Shown here: one piece after another, positions 1 through 6,101 of the stretch
Layout of the letters: each line of letters opens with the position of its first letter
Numbering within the stretch: position 1 is the first letter of the stretch
Origin: Paracoccaceae bacterium
GTDB lineage: Bacteria; Pseudomonadota; Alphaproteobacteria; Rhodobacterales; Rhodobacteraceae
Assembly: GCA_026709725.1 (NCBI GenBank)
Contig: JAPOSK010000389.1
Location: 1 to 6,151 of the forward strand
DNA: 6,151 nucleotides
Direction: 5' to 3'
The notes under the pieces: model-generated
Database searches by the model: none
What the model saw: the letters and a program-made list of their open reading frames with translations, nothing else
Told to the model about the DNA's origin: nothing
Program-made: the position numbers and the translations under genes

Positions 1-1
1 A

Positions 2-343
2 GCTGCGCTTGGTTGGGTCAATGAGGACCTTGGTGGCAAATGGATGGCTGAAGGACTGCCTGTCCACATGATCTATGCACCTGATGGCGTCACGATTCAG
101 GTCGACGGACTTGCCATCATCAAGGGGGCACCGAACATGGGCGAGGCCAGGAAATTTGTGGACTTTATCATAAGCCGCGATGGCCAGACCATTGCGTCGG
201 AGGTCGTCAACCGGCGTTCTGTCCGCGGTGATGTTGCGGCCCCGGGTGGCTTGCCGGAACTGGGTACGCTTGCACTCTTCACGGAAGATGAACCGCGTGA
301 TGTCATTAAAGCCAAATTCACAGCCATTCTTGAAGGCAACTGA
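2..343 (+). CDS. ABC transporter periplasmic substrate-binding protein, iron(III)/AfuA-type, C-terminal fragment
   Basis: The reading frame is open from base 2 through the TGA at 341-343, so the gene enters from the left edge and only its last 113 residues are visible. They match the C-terminal lobe of ferric-iron/AfuA-type periplasmic binding proteins: a strand with VTIQVDGLAIIKGAPN, then the helix EARKFVDFIISRDGQ, then the NRR-x-VR segment (VNRRSVRGDV) typical of the family. Family members capture a ligand in the periplasm and deliver it to the membrane permease; known ligands include Fe3+, hexose phosphates (AfuA) and 2-aminoethylphosphonate. The signal peptide and the part that would carry the ferric-binding tyrosine pair lie outside the window, so iron cannot be told from an organic phosphate here. 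The permease and ATPase follow on the same strand. An internal ATG at 44 is not the start, because the homologous sequence continues upstream of it. Confidence 0.88.
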   Translation, partial: AALGWVNEDLGGKWMAEGLPVHMIYAPDGVTIQVDGLAIIKGAPNMGEARKFVDFIISRDGQTIASEVVNRRSVRGDVAAPGGLPELGTLALFTEDEPRDVIKAKFTAILEGN

Positions 344-426
344 TCCCAGGAGGCGCGGAGCCATTTTTCCCGAACTGAATCGCCCCGGGGTACTGCACCT
401 TGAGAGGATGTCTTCGCGTCCCCGGG

Positions 427-453
427 GAACGCGGGGGTATCCGTCCCGGGTTC
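427..453 (+). promoter_or_regulatory. Potential stem-loop (9-bp stem, one mismatch)
   Basis: GAACGCGGG at 427-435 can pair with CCCGGGTTC at 445-453 across a 9-nt loop; eight of the nine positions pair and the G431 position is a mismatch. There is no T-run after it, so it is not a standard intrinsic terminator. It could act as a 3' barrier protecting the binding-protein mRNA. Its right arm overlaps the anti-ribosome-site sequence at 441-449, so the two structures exclude each other. Not folded computationally. Confidence 0.4.
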
Positions 454-480
454 TGGCTCAGTCGGCAGGCACCGGGACGG
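441..480 (+). promoter_or_regulatory. Potential anti-Shine-Dalgarno hairpin masking the duplicated ribosome site
   Basis: CCGTCCCGG at 441-449 is the perfect reverse complement of CCGGGACGG at 472-480, leaving a 22-nt loop. The same 9-mer recurs at 530-538 just before the permease ATG at 542, so one upstream arm could pair with either copy. CCGGGACGG contains the only Shine-Dalgarno-like purines before both the short leader ORF (ATG 484) and the permease, so pairing would hide them. This fits a translational switch, but GC-rich DNA makes 9-bp matches fairly easy to find by chance. Confidence 0.38.
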
Positions 481-586
481 TCAATGACTGGTAGCTGGAG
501 ATTTTTCCCGTTCGTCTGATAGCCGTGCACCGGGACGGTCAATGACCGGCAGCTGGAGATTTTTCTCGGTCACCTGCCTGATCGGT
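469..586 (+). repeat. Tandem duplication spanning the permease translation start
   Basis: Unit 1 (469-526, 58 nt) and unit 2 (527-586, 60 nt) are head-to-tail copies. Over the first 44 bases 40 are identical, with mismatches at 489/547, 492/550, 508/566 and 511/569; the tail aligns with a small indel. GCAC begins each unit and recurs at 587-590, so the duplication is bounded by GCAC microhomology, as expected of slipped replication. Each unit carries CCGGGACGGTCA, an ATG and codons for MTGSWRFF. Two of the three differences within those eight codons plus the next one are silent third-position T/C changes. Confidence 0.85.
484..519 (+). CDS. Putative 11-residue leader ORF, duplicate of the permease N-terminus
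   Basis: The upstream copy of the duplication has its own ATG and reads MTGSWRFFPFV before TGA at 517-519, matching the permease start (MTGSWRFFSV) in its first eight residues. Its ribosome-site sequence is identical to that of the permease. Its stop lies 22 nt before the permease ATG, close enough for terminating ribosomes to re-initiate. It may be a real upstream ORF that tunes permease translation, or just a decaying by-product of the duplication. It has no run of regulatory codons of the amino-acid-attenuator kind. Expression is unproven. Confidence 0.35.
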   Translation: MTGSWRFFPFV

Positions 587-2536
587 GCACTTCTTCTGGT
601 TGTGGTGCCGCAGTTGTGGATTGTTGCGACTGCTTTCCAGCAGGACGGAGGTGCCTTCACGCTGCGCTTTCGTGGGGGTCAGATGCAGGTCGAAACGGCT
701 GATCTCGTCCGTTTTCAACCCACTCTGGACACTCCAACTGAAGCACATCTTGTCCGCCCGGACGGCTTCGTGATTACAGCGACGCAAGTTGAACCGGGGC
801 AAACGCGCATTGCCGCGTCCGAACCCCTGACACTGACGGTACCTGCTGCAGGCACGCGATTTGCATTCGAGAGCCCGTCGACACGCTTTCGCGTTGAACA
901 GTCGGTACCTTTGGATATCTTCGGCAATCAATCCACCCCTGTGTTCAAAACGCGTCAGGACGGAGAGGAAATCATTTTGCTTCATGAGGAGCGCAGCTTT
1001 CTCCGTCTGCATGATCGGGTCACGTCTTTGTCATTTTCAAATTTCCGGGAATTCCTGAGCCGCTCAACCTATTTGGAAGCGATCAAAAACAGTTTGATTG
1101 TCACTCTGGTGGCGACCTTCCTTGCGAGCGTGATTGCTGTACCGCTGGCCTGGCTGGTTGCACGATTTACCTTCAGGGGCCGTGCGGTTGTGATCGCCCT
1201 GATCACGATGGCCTCTGTGACCCCGCCGTTTCTCGGGGCCTACGCCTGGCGCATGCTGTTTGGGTCGACCGGGCTTGTCACCTCTGCCTTGGGGCTGAAT
1301 TGGACGATCCTTGGTATCCATGGCGTAATTTGGGTCATTATGTGGCTTGTTTACCCGCTGATCTTCTTGATGAGTCTTGACAGTTTCACGGGCGTTGATC
1401 CAACACTCCGCGAAAGCGCGATGAGTCTTGGCGCAAAACCGCGAAAATCGTTTTGGTCCGTTGAGGTTCCAACCTGTCTGCCCGGTATTGTGACGGGTTT
1501 GTATATGGCGTCGATGCAGGCCTTCTCGGATTTTGGCACGCCCTTTATCATTTCATTGGATCTGGTGATGCTGCCAAAGCTCGTTTATGCCGAATTTCTG
1601 AACGAGACCGGTGGCAATACATCTGTCGCATCGACCGGCGCGCTGTTGATGGTCATGATCGCGATGGCTTTTTTGGGAGTGCAGCGTCTGATCCTGGCCG
1701 GTCGCAGCTTTGCATCAGTGACAGCCCGCAAACAAGTGCTGCAGACACCTGAATGCCGCACTGCGATTTTGATCTACGCTCTTGCCGGAACCGTCATCGG
1801 ATTGGCGTTCACACCGCATGTCGTCATTATCATCACTTCGTTCCTGGAATGGCGTGTGGGTACCGTGACCTCCATACCGACGCTCCAGAACTATGTTGAA
1901 TTGTTCACAAGCCGGATGGGTGCGGTTTTTGTCAGTCTCTCGACTGCCACGACAGCAACCTTTTTATGCCTGACAATCGGGCTCGCCATTGCCTATGTTA
2001 TTGTTCGCAAAGGGACGCGCGTCGTGACACCGGCACTGAACGGTGTCGTGATGATCCCCTATATTATCCCTGGAACAGTTTTCGCGATTGGCTTTATCCT
2101 GGCGTTCAACCAGCCGCCCCTGCTGTTGACCGGAACTTGGTTTATCCTGGTGCTGAGCTATTTCATTCGGATGCTTCCCTTCACTGTAAAAACGGGTGAA
2201 GCCGCACTCTATCAAATTCATCCGGCAGTCGAAGACGCCGCCATGTCGTTGGGCGCAAAGCCCGCCCGTGTCTTTGTCCAGATCGTTGCACCGATGATGC
2301 TGTCGGGTGCCGTGACTGGAATGACGCTGGTTTTTCTGCGCTCGGTAACCGAGTTGAGTTCAACCATTTTGCTCTATCGGCCCCCATGGACCCCCATGTC
2401 CGCCGTCATTTTTCAAAACACTGTCTCGCCCGGTGCGAACTTCGGCTATGCGGCAGCCATGTCAGTCCTGATGATGGTCATCCTTTATGTGCCGCTCGCA
2501 TTTATCACTCTCAAGCGGAGGTCTGCGCTCCAGTGA
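542..2536 (+). CDS. ABC transporter permease, fused two-domain iron(III)/AfuB-type, with large periplasmic insert
   Basis: This 664-residue inner-membrane protein forms the translocation channel and contains both permease halves in one chain. It has a first helix at about 9-29, then about eleven more hydrophobic segments between 184 and 656. Each half ends in the cytoplasmic EAA loop that docks on the ATPase: residues 290-310 and 564-584, both containing AMSLGAKP. DNA encoding the two loops differs, so this is the ancient family duplication and not a recent one. The usual post-helix-1 sequence is split: FQQDGGAFTL (32-41) is followed by about 120 extra hydrophilic, beta-like residues before SFSNFREFLS (164-173), predicted periplasmic. 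Many FbpB relatives lack this; AfuB-type permeases are, as I recall, also long. The ATG at 542 gives a good first helix; the ribosome site GGGACGG is weak and duplicated upstream. The substrate is not determinable from this protein. Confidence 0.93.
   Translation: MTGSWRFFSVTCLIGALLLVVVPQLWIVATAFQQDGGAFTLRFRGGQMQVETADLVRFQPTLDTPTEAHLVRPDGFVITATQVEPGQTRIAASEPLTLTVPAAGTRFAFESPSTRFRVEQSVPLDIFGNQSTPVFKTRQDGEEIILLHEERSFLRLHDRVTSLSFSNFREFLSRSTYLEAIKNSLIVTLVATFLASVIAVPLAWLVARFTFRGRAVVIALITMASVTPPFLGAYAWRMLFGSTGLVTSALGLNWTILGIHGVIWVIMWLVYPLIFLMSLDSFTGVDPTLRESAMSLGAKPRKSFWSVEVPTCLPGIVTGLYMASMQAFSDFGTPFIISLDLVMLPKLVYAEFLNETGGNTSVASTGALLMVMIAMAFLGVQRLILAGRSFASVTARKQVLQTPECRTAILIYALAGTVIGLAFTPHVVIIITSFLEWRVGTVTSIPTLQNYVELFTSRMGAVFVSLSTATTATFLCLTIGLAIAYVIVRKGTRVVTPALNGVVMIPYIIPGTVFAIGFILAFNQPPLLLTGTWFILVLSYFIRMLPFTVKTGEAALYQIHPAVEDAAMSLGAKPARVFVQIVAPMMLSGAVTGMTLVFLRSVTELSSTILLYRPPWTPMSAVIFQNTVSPGANFGYAAAMSVLMMVILYVPLAFITLKRRSALQ
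2517..2521 (+). promoter_or_regulatory. Ribosome-binding site for the ATPase gene (GGAGG)
   Basis: GGAGG lies inside the last permease codons, 11 nt before GTG at 2533. It supports GTG 2533, which overlaps the permease stop as GTGA, over the in-frame ATG at 2386, whose extra 49 residues do not resemble an ABC ATPase and lie antiparallel in reading to the well-conserved permease frame. Confidence 0.65.
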
Positions 2537-3606
2537 CGGCAAGGGGAATAGAGGTCTCGACACAGGGTCTGAAAATTGACTTTGGGGATTTTACGGCACT
2601 CCATCCAACGGACTTAACGGTGAGACAGGGAGAGCTGTTTACGCTGCTGGGTCCATCCGGATGCGGAAAGACGACCTTGTTGCGCTGTCTGGCAGGATTT
2701 CTGAAGCCCTCTCGCGGTTCAGTGTCATTTGACGGCAAGGATGTCAGCAGTCTGGACCCATGGGACCGGGGTATCGGTTTTGTTTTCCAGAACTACGCGC
2801 TTTGGCCGACAAAGACGATTTTTCGCAATGTGGCCTATGGGCTGGAGGTCCGCAAAACACCAAAAGACGAGATCGAACGCCGCGTTGCCGAAACCCTGGA
2901 TCTGGTTGAACTGACACGGGCCCGCGATCAATATCCCGGTGAACTGTCAGGCGGCATGCAGCAGCGCGCGGCTCTGGCCCGGGCCATTATCATCGACCCG
3001 CCGCTTCTTTTGTTTGATGAGCCGCTTTCAAATCTCGATGCCAAACTGCGGGTCAAACTGCGACACGACATCCGCGCACTGCAGTCGCGCCTGGGTCTGA
3101 CGGCAATTTATGTCACGCACGACCAGGAAGAAGCGCTCGATATCTCCGACCGCATTGCGGTGATGCGGCAGGGTGAAGTCTGCCAGGTTGGAACGCCGCG
3201 AGAGGTCTATGAGGCACCGCAAAACGCCTTTGTTGCCGATTTTGTGGGCAAGGCCAGTTTCCTGCGGGGAAAGTCCGTTGCACCGGGAACCTTTCGCCTG
3301 ACCGGCGGCGCGGAGATCAGGGGCACATTTTATCCGGAGACAACAGAAAGCAATGCGGAATGTCTTTTTGCCCGACCGGAAACCATCGAAATCACAACGC
3401 CGGATGACGGCCAGATGTTCGGCACAGTCGCCGATGTTTCGTATCTTGGGCCGGTGACACGCTATGAGGTGGAGGTGGAGGAACAGCGCATCCTGGTCGA
3501 AACCCGGGAGACTCTTGAGGTTGGCTCTGAAGTCGGTCTGAGACTGCCGGATATGCAGATGTTTGATAGTGAACCTCCGGCCCAAAAACAGGAGGAACCA
3601 GCGTGA
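2533..3606 (+). CDS. ABC transporter ATP-binding protein, FbpC/AfuC/PotA-like
   Basis: This cytoplasmic ATPase of 357 residues powers the importer. All nucleotide-binding motifs are intact: Walker A GPSGCGKTT (40-48), Q-loop Q86 in FVFQNYAL, signature LSGGMQQR (138-145), Walker B LLLFDEP (158-164, with E163), D-loop SNLDA (166-170) and switch H196 in VTHDQEE. A C-terminal TOBE-like beta domain covers roughly 240-340, as in FbpC, PotA and UgpC importers, followed by a short charged tail. Length is normal for the class. I start it at GTG 2533 (4-nt GTGA overlap with the permease stop, GGAGG upstream), which places the first beta strand (EVSTQGLKIDFG) directly at the N-terminus. Its own stop overlaps the next GTG start. 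Motifs show the class clearly but do not reveal the substrate. Confidence 0.95.
   Translation: MTARGIEVSTQGLKIDFGDFTALHPTDLTVRQGELFTLLGPSGCGKTTLLRCLAGFLKPSRGSVSFDGKDVSSLDPWDRGIGFVFQNYALWPTKTIFRNVAYGLEVRKTPKDEIERRVAETLDLVELTRARDQYPGELSGGMQQRAALARAIIIDPPLLLFDEPLSNLDAKLRVKLRHDIRALQSRLGLTAIYVTHDQEEALDISDRIAVMRQGEVCQVGTPREVYEAPQNAFVADFVGKASFLRGKSVAPGTFRLTGGAEIRGTFYPETTESNAECLFARPETIEITTPDDGQMFGTVADVSYLGPVTRYEVEVEEQRILVETRETLEVGSEVGLRLPDMQMFDSEPPAQKQEEPA
3591..3595 (+). promoter_or_regulatory. Ribosome-binding site for the phosphatase gene (GGAGG)
   Basis: GGAGG sits seven nucleotides before GTG 3603. It is the strongest and best-spaced site in the window and supports the GTG start, which overlaps the ATPase TGA (GTGA, 3603-3606). 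Confidence 0.75.
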
Positions 3607-4403
3607 TCCCGGGTGAGTATCTGCCGCTCATGATCAATGTTGCGCGCGAGGCAGGCAAGGATGCGCTTCGCCATCACAAGCACATTGAAACGATGGAGGT
3701 TTCATTCAAGGGGCAGGCTGACCTCCTCTGTGAGGCTGACGAGGCGGTCGAGGCGGCGATATTCAAACGTTTGCAAGGGACACACCCCAACTTTGCCTTT
3801 CAAGGCGAGGAGGGTGGCGCTCGCGGCTTTCCAGACGCTGACCTGATCTGGCTTGTGGACCCAATCGACGGCACGACGAACTTCCTGTCCGGTCTTCCGT
3901 TCGCCATCTCAATTGCCCTTGTAAAAGAGAAGATGCCACTGGCAGGTGTGATCTATTCTCCTCTCGAGGATGAGATGTTCAGCGGTGCCATAGACTGCGG
4001 TGCCACCTTGAATGGCGAACCGATCAGGGTGCGGAACCAGACGGATCCGGCGCGCTTTGTCGTGGGTACCGGACTCCCCCTCGATCGCCACGCATACGCG
4101 CAGGGCGCATACAGGAGGCTTCACCGCATTCACGAAAAAGTCGCCGCAGTTCGGATGATGGGCAGCTGCGCATTGTCACTTGCCAGTGTTGCCAGCGGTC
4201 GACTGGACGGGTATTTTGAAGGCCCCACGGGGTTTCTGGACTGCGCTGCAGGGCTTGTCATCCTGACCGAGGCTGGCGGCATTGTGACCGATTTCTGGGG
4301 CGGTGATGATTATGCCGACACCATGACTTTCACCTCTGGTGCACCTGCATGTCAGGCATTCCTGTTGCAGACAACAATGTCGGCTCCAAGAGGCAGGGTA
4401 TGA
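3603..4403 (+). CDS. Inositol monophosphatase family protein
   Basis: This 266-residue cytoplasmic Mg2+-dependent phosphatase has the normal length for the family. The metal/catalytic motifs are present: K36 and D46 in the KGQADLLCEAD motif (the usual DLVT reads DLLC here), GEE at 68-70, DPIDGTTNF at 86-94 (metal aspartates D86 and D89, catalytic-type T91) and D213 in FLDCAAG, where the usual W of WDxAAG is L. The C-terminal LTEAGG follows. The family hydrolyses myo-inositol 1-phosphate, but also histidinol phosphate, fructose bisphosphate, PAP and related compounds, so motif content alone does not fix the substrate. Its position between an importer and inositol-degradation enzymes favours an inositol phosphate. 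It overlaps both neighbours by 4 nt (GTGA at 3603, ATGA at 4400). A housekeeping SuhB-like role seems less likely given this context. Confidence 0.92.
   Translation: MIPGEYLPLMINVAREAGKDALRHHKHIETMEVSFKGQADLLCEADEAVEAAIFKRLQGTHPNFAFQGEEGGARGFPDADLIWLVDPIDGTTNFLSGLPFAISIALVKEKMPLAGVIYSPLEDEMFSGAIDCGATLNGEPIRVRNQTDPARFVVGTGLPLDRHAYAQGAYRRLHRIHEKVAAVRMMGSCALSLASVASGRLDGYFEGPTGFLDCAAGLVILTEAGGIVTDFWGGDDYADTMTFTSGAPACQAFLLQTTMSAPRGRV
4388..4393 (+). promoter_or_regulatory. Ribosome-binding site for the iolE-like gene (AAGAGG)
   Basis: AAGAGG ends six nucleotides before ATG 4400 and decides against the longer in-frame ATG at 4349. Starting at 4400 gives an ATGA overlap with the phosphatase stop and puts the conserved first strand RLGISPIGWTND at the N-terminus; the 17 extra residues of the longer form look unrelated to the family. 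Confidence 0.7.
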
Positions 4404-5308
4404 CGGTCAGGCTTGGCATATCGCCCATTGGCTGGACAAACGACGCGATTGCTGACCTCGGAGCTGATATCCCGCTCGAAACCTGCCTGGGCGATGCCGC
4501 CGGGGCGGGCTTTGCCGGGGTGGAGCTGGGTCGACAATTTCCGCATGCGCCAGCTGAGGTTCAATCCGCCCTGGCTCCGTTCGGACTGGTGCCGATCACC
4601 GCCTGGCACTCCGGTTATCTTTCAGAACGCGATGTCGATGCGGAATGGCCGGCAGCATTGGCCCATGCGAAGAGACTCAAGGCCCTTGGCTGCAATGTCA
4701 TGGTTTATGGCGAATGCGGTGCGGGTGCCGAAGGGGGCGCAGATGCGCCGCTCTCAAGGCGTCCGCCGGATTTGGCCCTCTTTCCCTATGCACGCCGCCT
4801 GTCAGGGCTGGCCTGTCGGATTGCGGCCATTGGATTGAAACTTGTCTACCACCATCATGTCATGCATCCCGTCGAAACCGCGTCACAAATCGATGCACTG
4901 ATGGAGGCAAGCGATCCGTCAGTTCAGCTTTTGCTGGACACAGGTCACCTCGCACTGGCAGGTGACGACTACGCAGCGGTCATGCGACGATGGTGGTCAC
5001 GCATCGGCCATATCCATCTCAAGGACATTCGCAGGGCAACCCTGGAGACCATGGACCGAACGACAACGACTTTTGATGATGGTGTTCGTCTCGGCATGTT
5101 CACCGTGCCGGGTGACGGAGATCTGGATTTCGCACCGGTCGCTGAACAGATTGCACAAGCGGGCTACGGAGGCTGGATTGTGGTAGAGGCGGAACAGGAT
5201 CCCAAGAACGCCGCCCCTGCCGTTATGGCAAACACCGCCTTCGCATATATCACCCGCCTGTTCGACGCGCTGGGCATCAAACTGGAAGGGCATCATGAAG
5301 ACCGCTGA
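4400..5308 (+). CDS. iolE: Myo-inosose-2 dehydratase, IolE-like (sugar phosphate isomerase/epimerase TIM barrel)
   Basis: The 302-residue protein matches IolE along its length: GISPIGWTND (6-15), the LETCL...AGFAGVELG block (26-44), FP at 47-48, WHSGYL (69-74), KALGCNVMVYGE (94-105), HHH at 151-153, LLLDTGHL (177-184), HIHLKD (204-209), FTVPGDGDLDF (234-244) and VVEAEQDP (261-268). IolE removes water from 2-keto-myo-inositol (scyllo-inosose), the step after inositol dehydrogenase, in the cytoplasm. E159, D180, H206 and E263 are candidate metal ligands of the xylose-isomerase-like barrel. Length is normal for the family. It overlaps the phosphatase stop by 4 nt and the following dehydrogenase by 14 nt, so all three are probably made together. 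A related epimerase acting on another inosose is possible. Confidence 0.88.
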   Translation: MTVRLGISPIGWTNDAIADLGADIPLETCLGDAAGAGFAGVELGRQFPHAPAEVQSALAPFGLVPITAWHSGYLSERDVDAEWPAALAHAKRLKALGCNVMVYGECGAGAEGGADAPLSRRPPDLALFPYARRLSGLACRIAAIGLKLVYHHHVMHPVETASQIDALMEASDPSVQLLLDTGHLALAGDDYAAVMRRWWSRIGHIHLKDIRRATLETMDRTTTTFDDGVRLGMFTVPGDGDLDFAPVAEQIAQAGYGGWIVVEAEQDPKNAAPAVMANTAFAYITRLFDALGIKLEGHHEDR

Positions 5309-6101
5309 GGGAATCACACTCTGTCTGATTGGATGCGGTGCCATGGGAAGCATCCATGCCCGCCATCTTGCACAGGACACACGGGTCGGGCATCTCATCC
5401 TGTGCGAGGCGGATATGGGGCGTGCGGAGGCTCTTGCCAAGGAGCTTGGCCCGCGCGGGCCAACGAGCGAAATCATCCCGATTGATCAGGCTTTCGATGG
5501 ACGATCGACGGATGGGTTCCTGATCGCGAGCCCGGCCGCGCAGCACGCGGGGCACCTGCGTGCCGCTGCCGCGACGAACCCCTACATATTCTGCGAGAAA
5601 CCCGTGGCCACAGACCCGGAAGATATCGTCTCCCTCGCCGCGGAACTGGGACATGCTGCTGACCGCGTGCAGGTTGGTTTCAATCGCAGGTTCGATCATC
5701 ATCTCTCAACATTCAAGTCGCGTCTGGTTGCGGGTGCTGTTGGTCAAATCGAGCAACTCCACCTCATCAGCCGCGATCATGCACCGCCAATGCCGGAACA
5801 TCTGCCTTTTTCTGCCGGCCTGATTGCTGAAACCATGATCCACGATTTTGATACAGTGCGATGGCTGCTGGAGGATGAAATTTCGTCCGTCACCTGTCAC
5901 GGCTCAGCATTGATAAACCCGTCCTATGCCGAACATGGCCACATCGACACGGCAACGACAGTGTTGATCGGGGCATCGGGGCAGCAGGTCGTGATACAGA
6001 ACAGCTGGCGTGCCCCGCAAGGGTATGATCAGCGAATTGAAGCCCTGGGGGCGGCCGGCGTGCTGCGTGTCGAAAACCCGTGCAATTCCACTGTGACATG
6101 A
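5295..6101 (+). CDS. iolG: Inositol 2-dehydrogenase-like Gfo/Idh/MocA oxidoreductase, prematurely ended
   Basis: The N-terminal Rossmann fold has GCGAMG (13-18) for NAD(P), followed by EKPVA (101-105, catalytic-type K102), GFNRRFD (128-134), SRDHAPP (159-165), IHDFDTVRWLL (182-192) and the IolG-like NSWRAPQGYDQRIEALGAAG (236-255). IolG oxidises myo-inositol to scyllo-inosose, the substrate of IolE. ATG 5295 follows GGAAGGG (5284-5290) and overlaps iolE by 14 nt. Two oddities: the Asp of the usual D-x-x-x-H catalytic pair (D172/H176 in the Bacillus enzyme) appears as E179 before H183, and the frame stops at residue 268 just after VENPCNSTV. The family normally continues about 60-70 residues, through the C-terminal helices that contain FFxERY. 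The gene may be frameshifted or represent a sequence error, or it may encode a truncated protein. A related MocA-type dehydrogenase with another cyclitol substrate is possible. Confidence 0.82.
   Translation: MKTAEGITLCLIGCGAMGSIHARHLAQDTRVGHLILCEADMGRAEALAKELGPRGPTSEIIPIDQAFDGRSTDGFLIASPAAQHAGHLRAAAATNPYIFCEKPVATDPEDIVSLAAELGHAADRVQVGFNRRFDHHLSTFKSRLVAGAVGQIEQLHLISRDHAPPMPEHLPFSAGLIAETMIHDFDTVRWLLEDEISSVTCHGSALINPSYAEHGHIDTATTVLIGASGQQVVIQNSWRAPQGYDQRIEALGAAGVLRVENPCNSTVT

Larger units (their letters stand above)
344..541 (+). promoter_or_regulatory. 198-nt spacer between binding-protein and permease genes, possible mRNA-processing/translation-control region
   Basis: No convincing protein gene fills this spacer, although every other junction in the operon overlaps. 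It holds a perfect AGGAGG at 348-353 with no ATG, GTG or TTG at a usable distance, two CCCCGGGG palindromes (383-390 and 420-427), two mutually exclusive potential stem-loops and the first copy of a tandem duplication, each listed separately. I see no T-tract terminator and no clear -35/-10 promoter. Known ABC operons often place RNA structure between the binding-protein gene and the permease gene, so that the binding protein is made in excess; malE-malF is the classic case. That role is inferred here. Confidence 0.5.

Noticed and set aside
383..427. Two CCCCGGGG palindromes as an operator pair
   Set aside because: Low-complexity GC palindromes are expected in such DNA; there are no flanking matches or a known regulator half-site.
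363..494. Short frame in the spacer, from ATT 363 after AGGAGG or from ATG 408, ending TAG 492-494
   Set aside because: ATT is a very rare start, the ATG at 408 has purines directly abutting it with no proper spacing, and the arginine/glycine/proline-rich translation looks like non-coding GC-rich DNA. The unused AGGAGG is kept only as a curiosity.
539..1012. 157-codon minus-strand open frame opposite the permease
   Set aside because: No recognisable domain; it lies wholly opposite a clearly coding plus-strand region and is best explained as a shadow of its codon bias.
1409..2295. Internal duplication of the permease gene because both halves carry AMSLGAKP
   Set aside because: The DNA of the two loops differs and the surrounding protein is diverged; this is the ancient two-domain architecture of the family.
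2386..2532. 49-residue N-terminal extension of the ATPase from ATG 2386
   Set aside because: The segment lies in another frame of the well-conserved permease C-terminus, shows no ATPase homology, and GTG 2533 has a GGAGG site and a GTGA overlap.
3028..3585. 185-codon minus-strand open frame opposite the ATPase gene
   Set aside because: No recognisable motifs, opposite intact Walker B, switch and TOBE coding sequence; a shadow frame.
4349..4399. 17-residue N-terminal extension of the IolE-like protein from ATG 4349
   Set aside because: It overlaps the phosphatase C-terminus and precedes the conserved IolE N-terminus; ATG 4400 has AAGAGG at good spacing.
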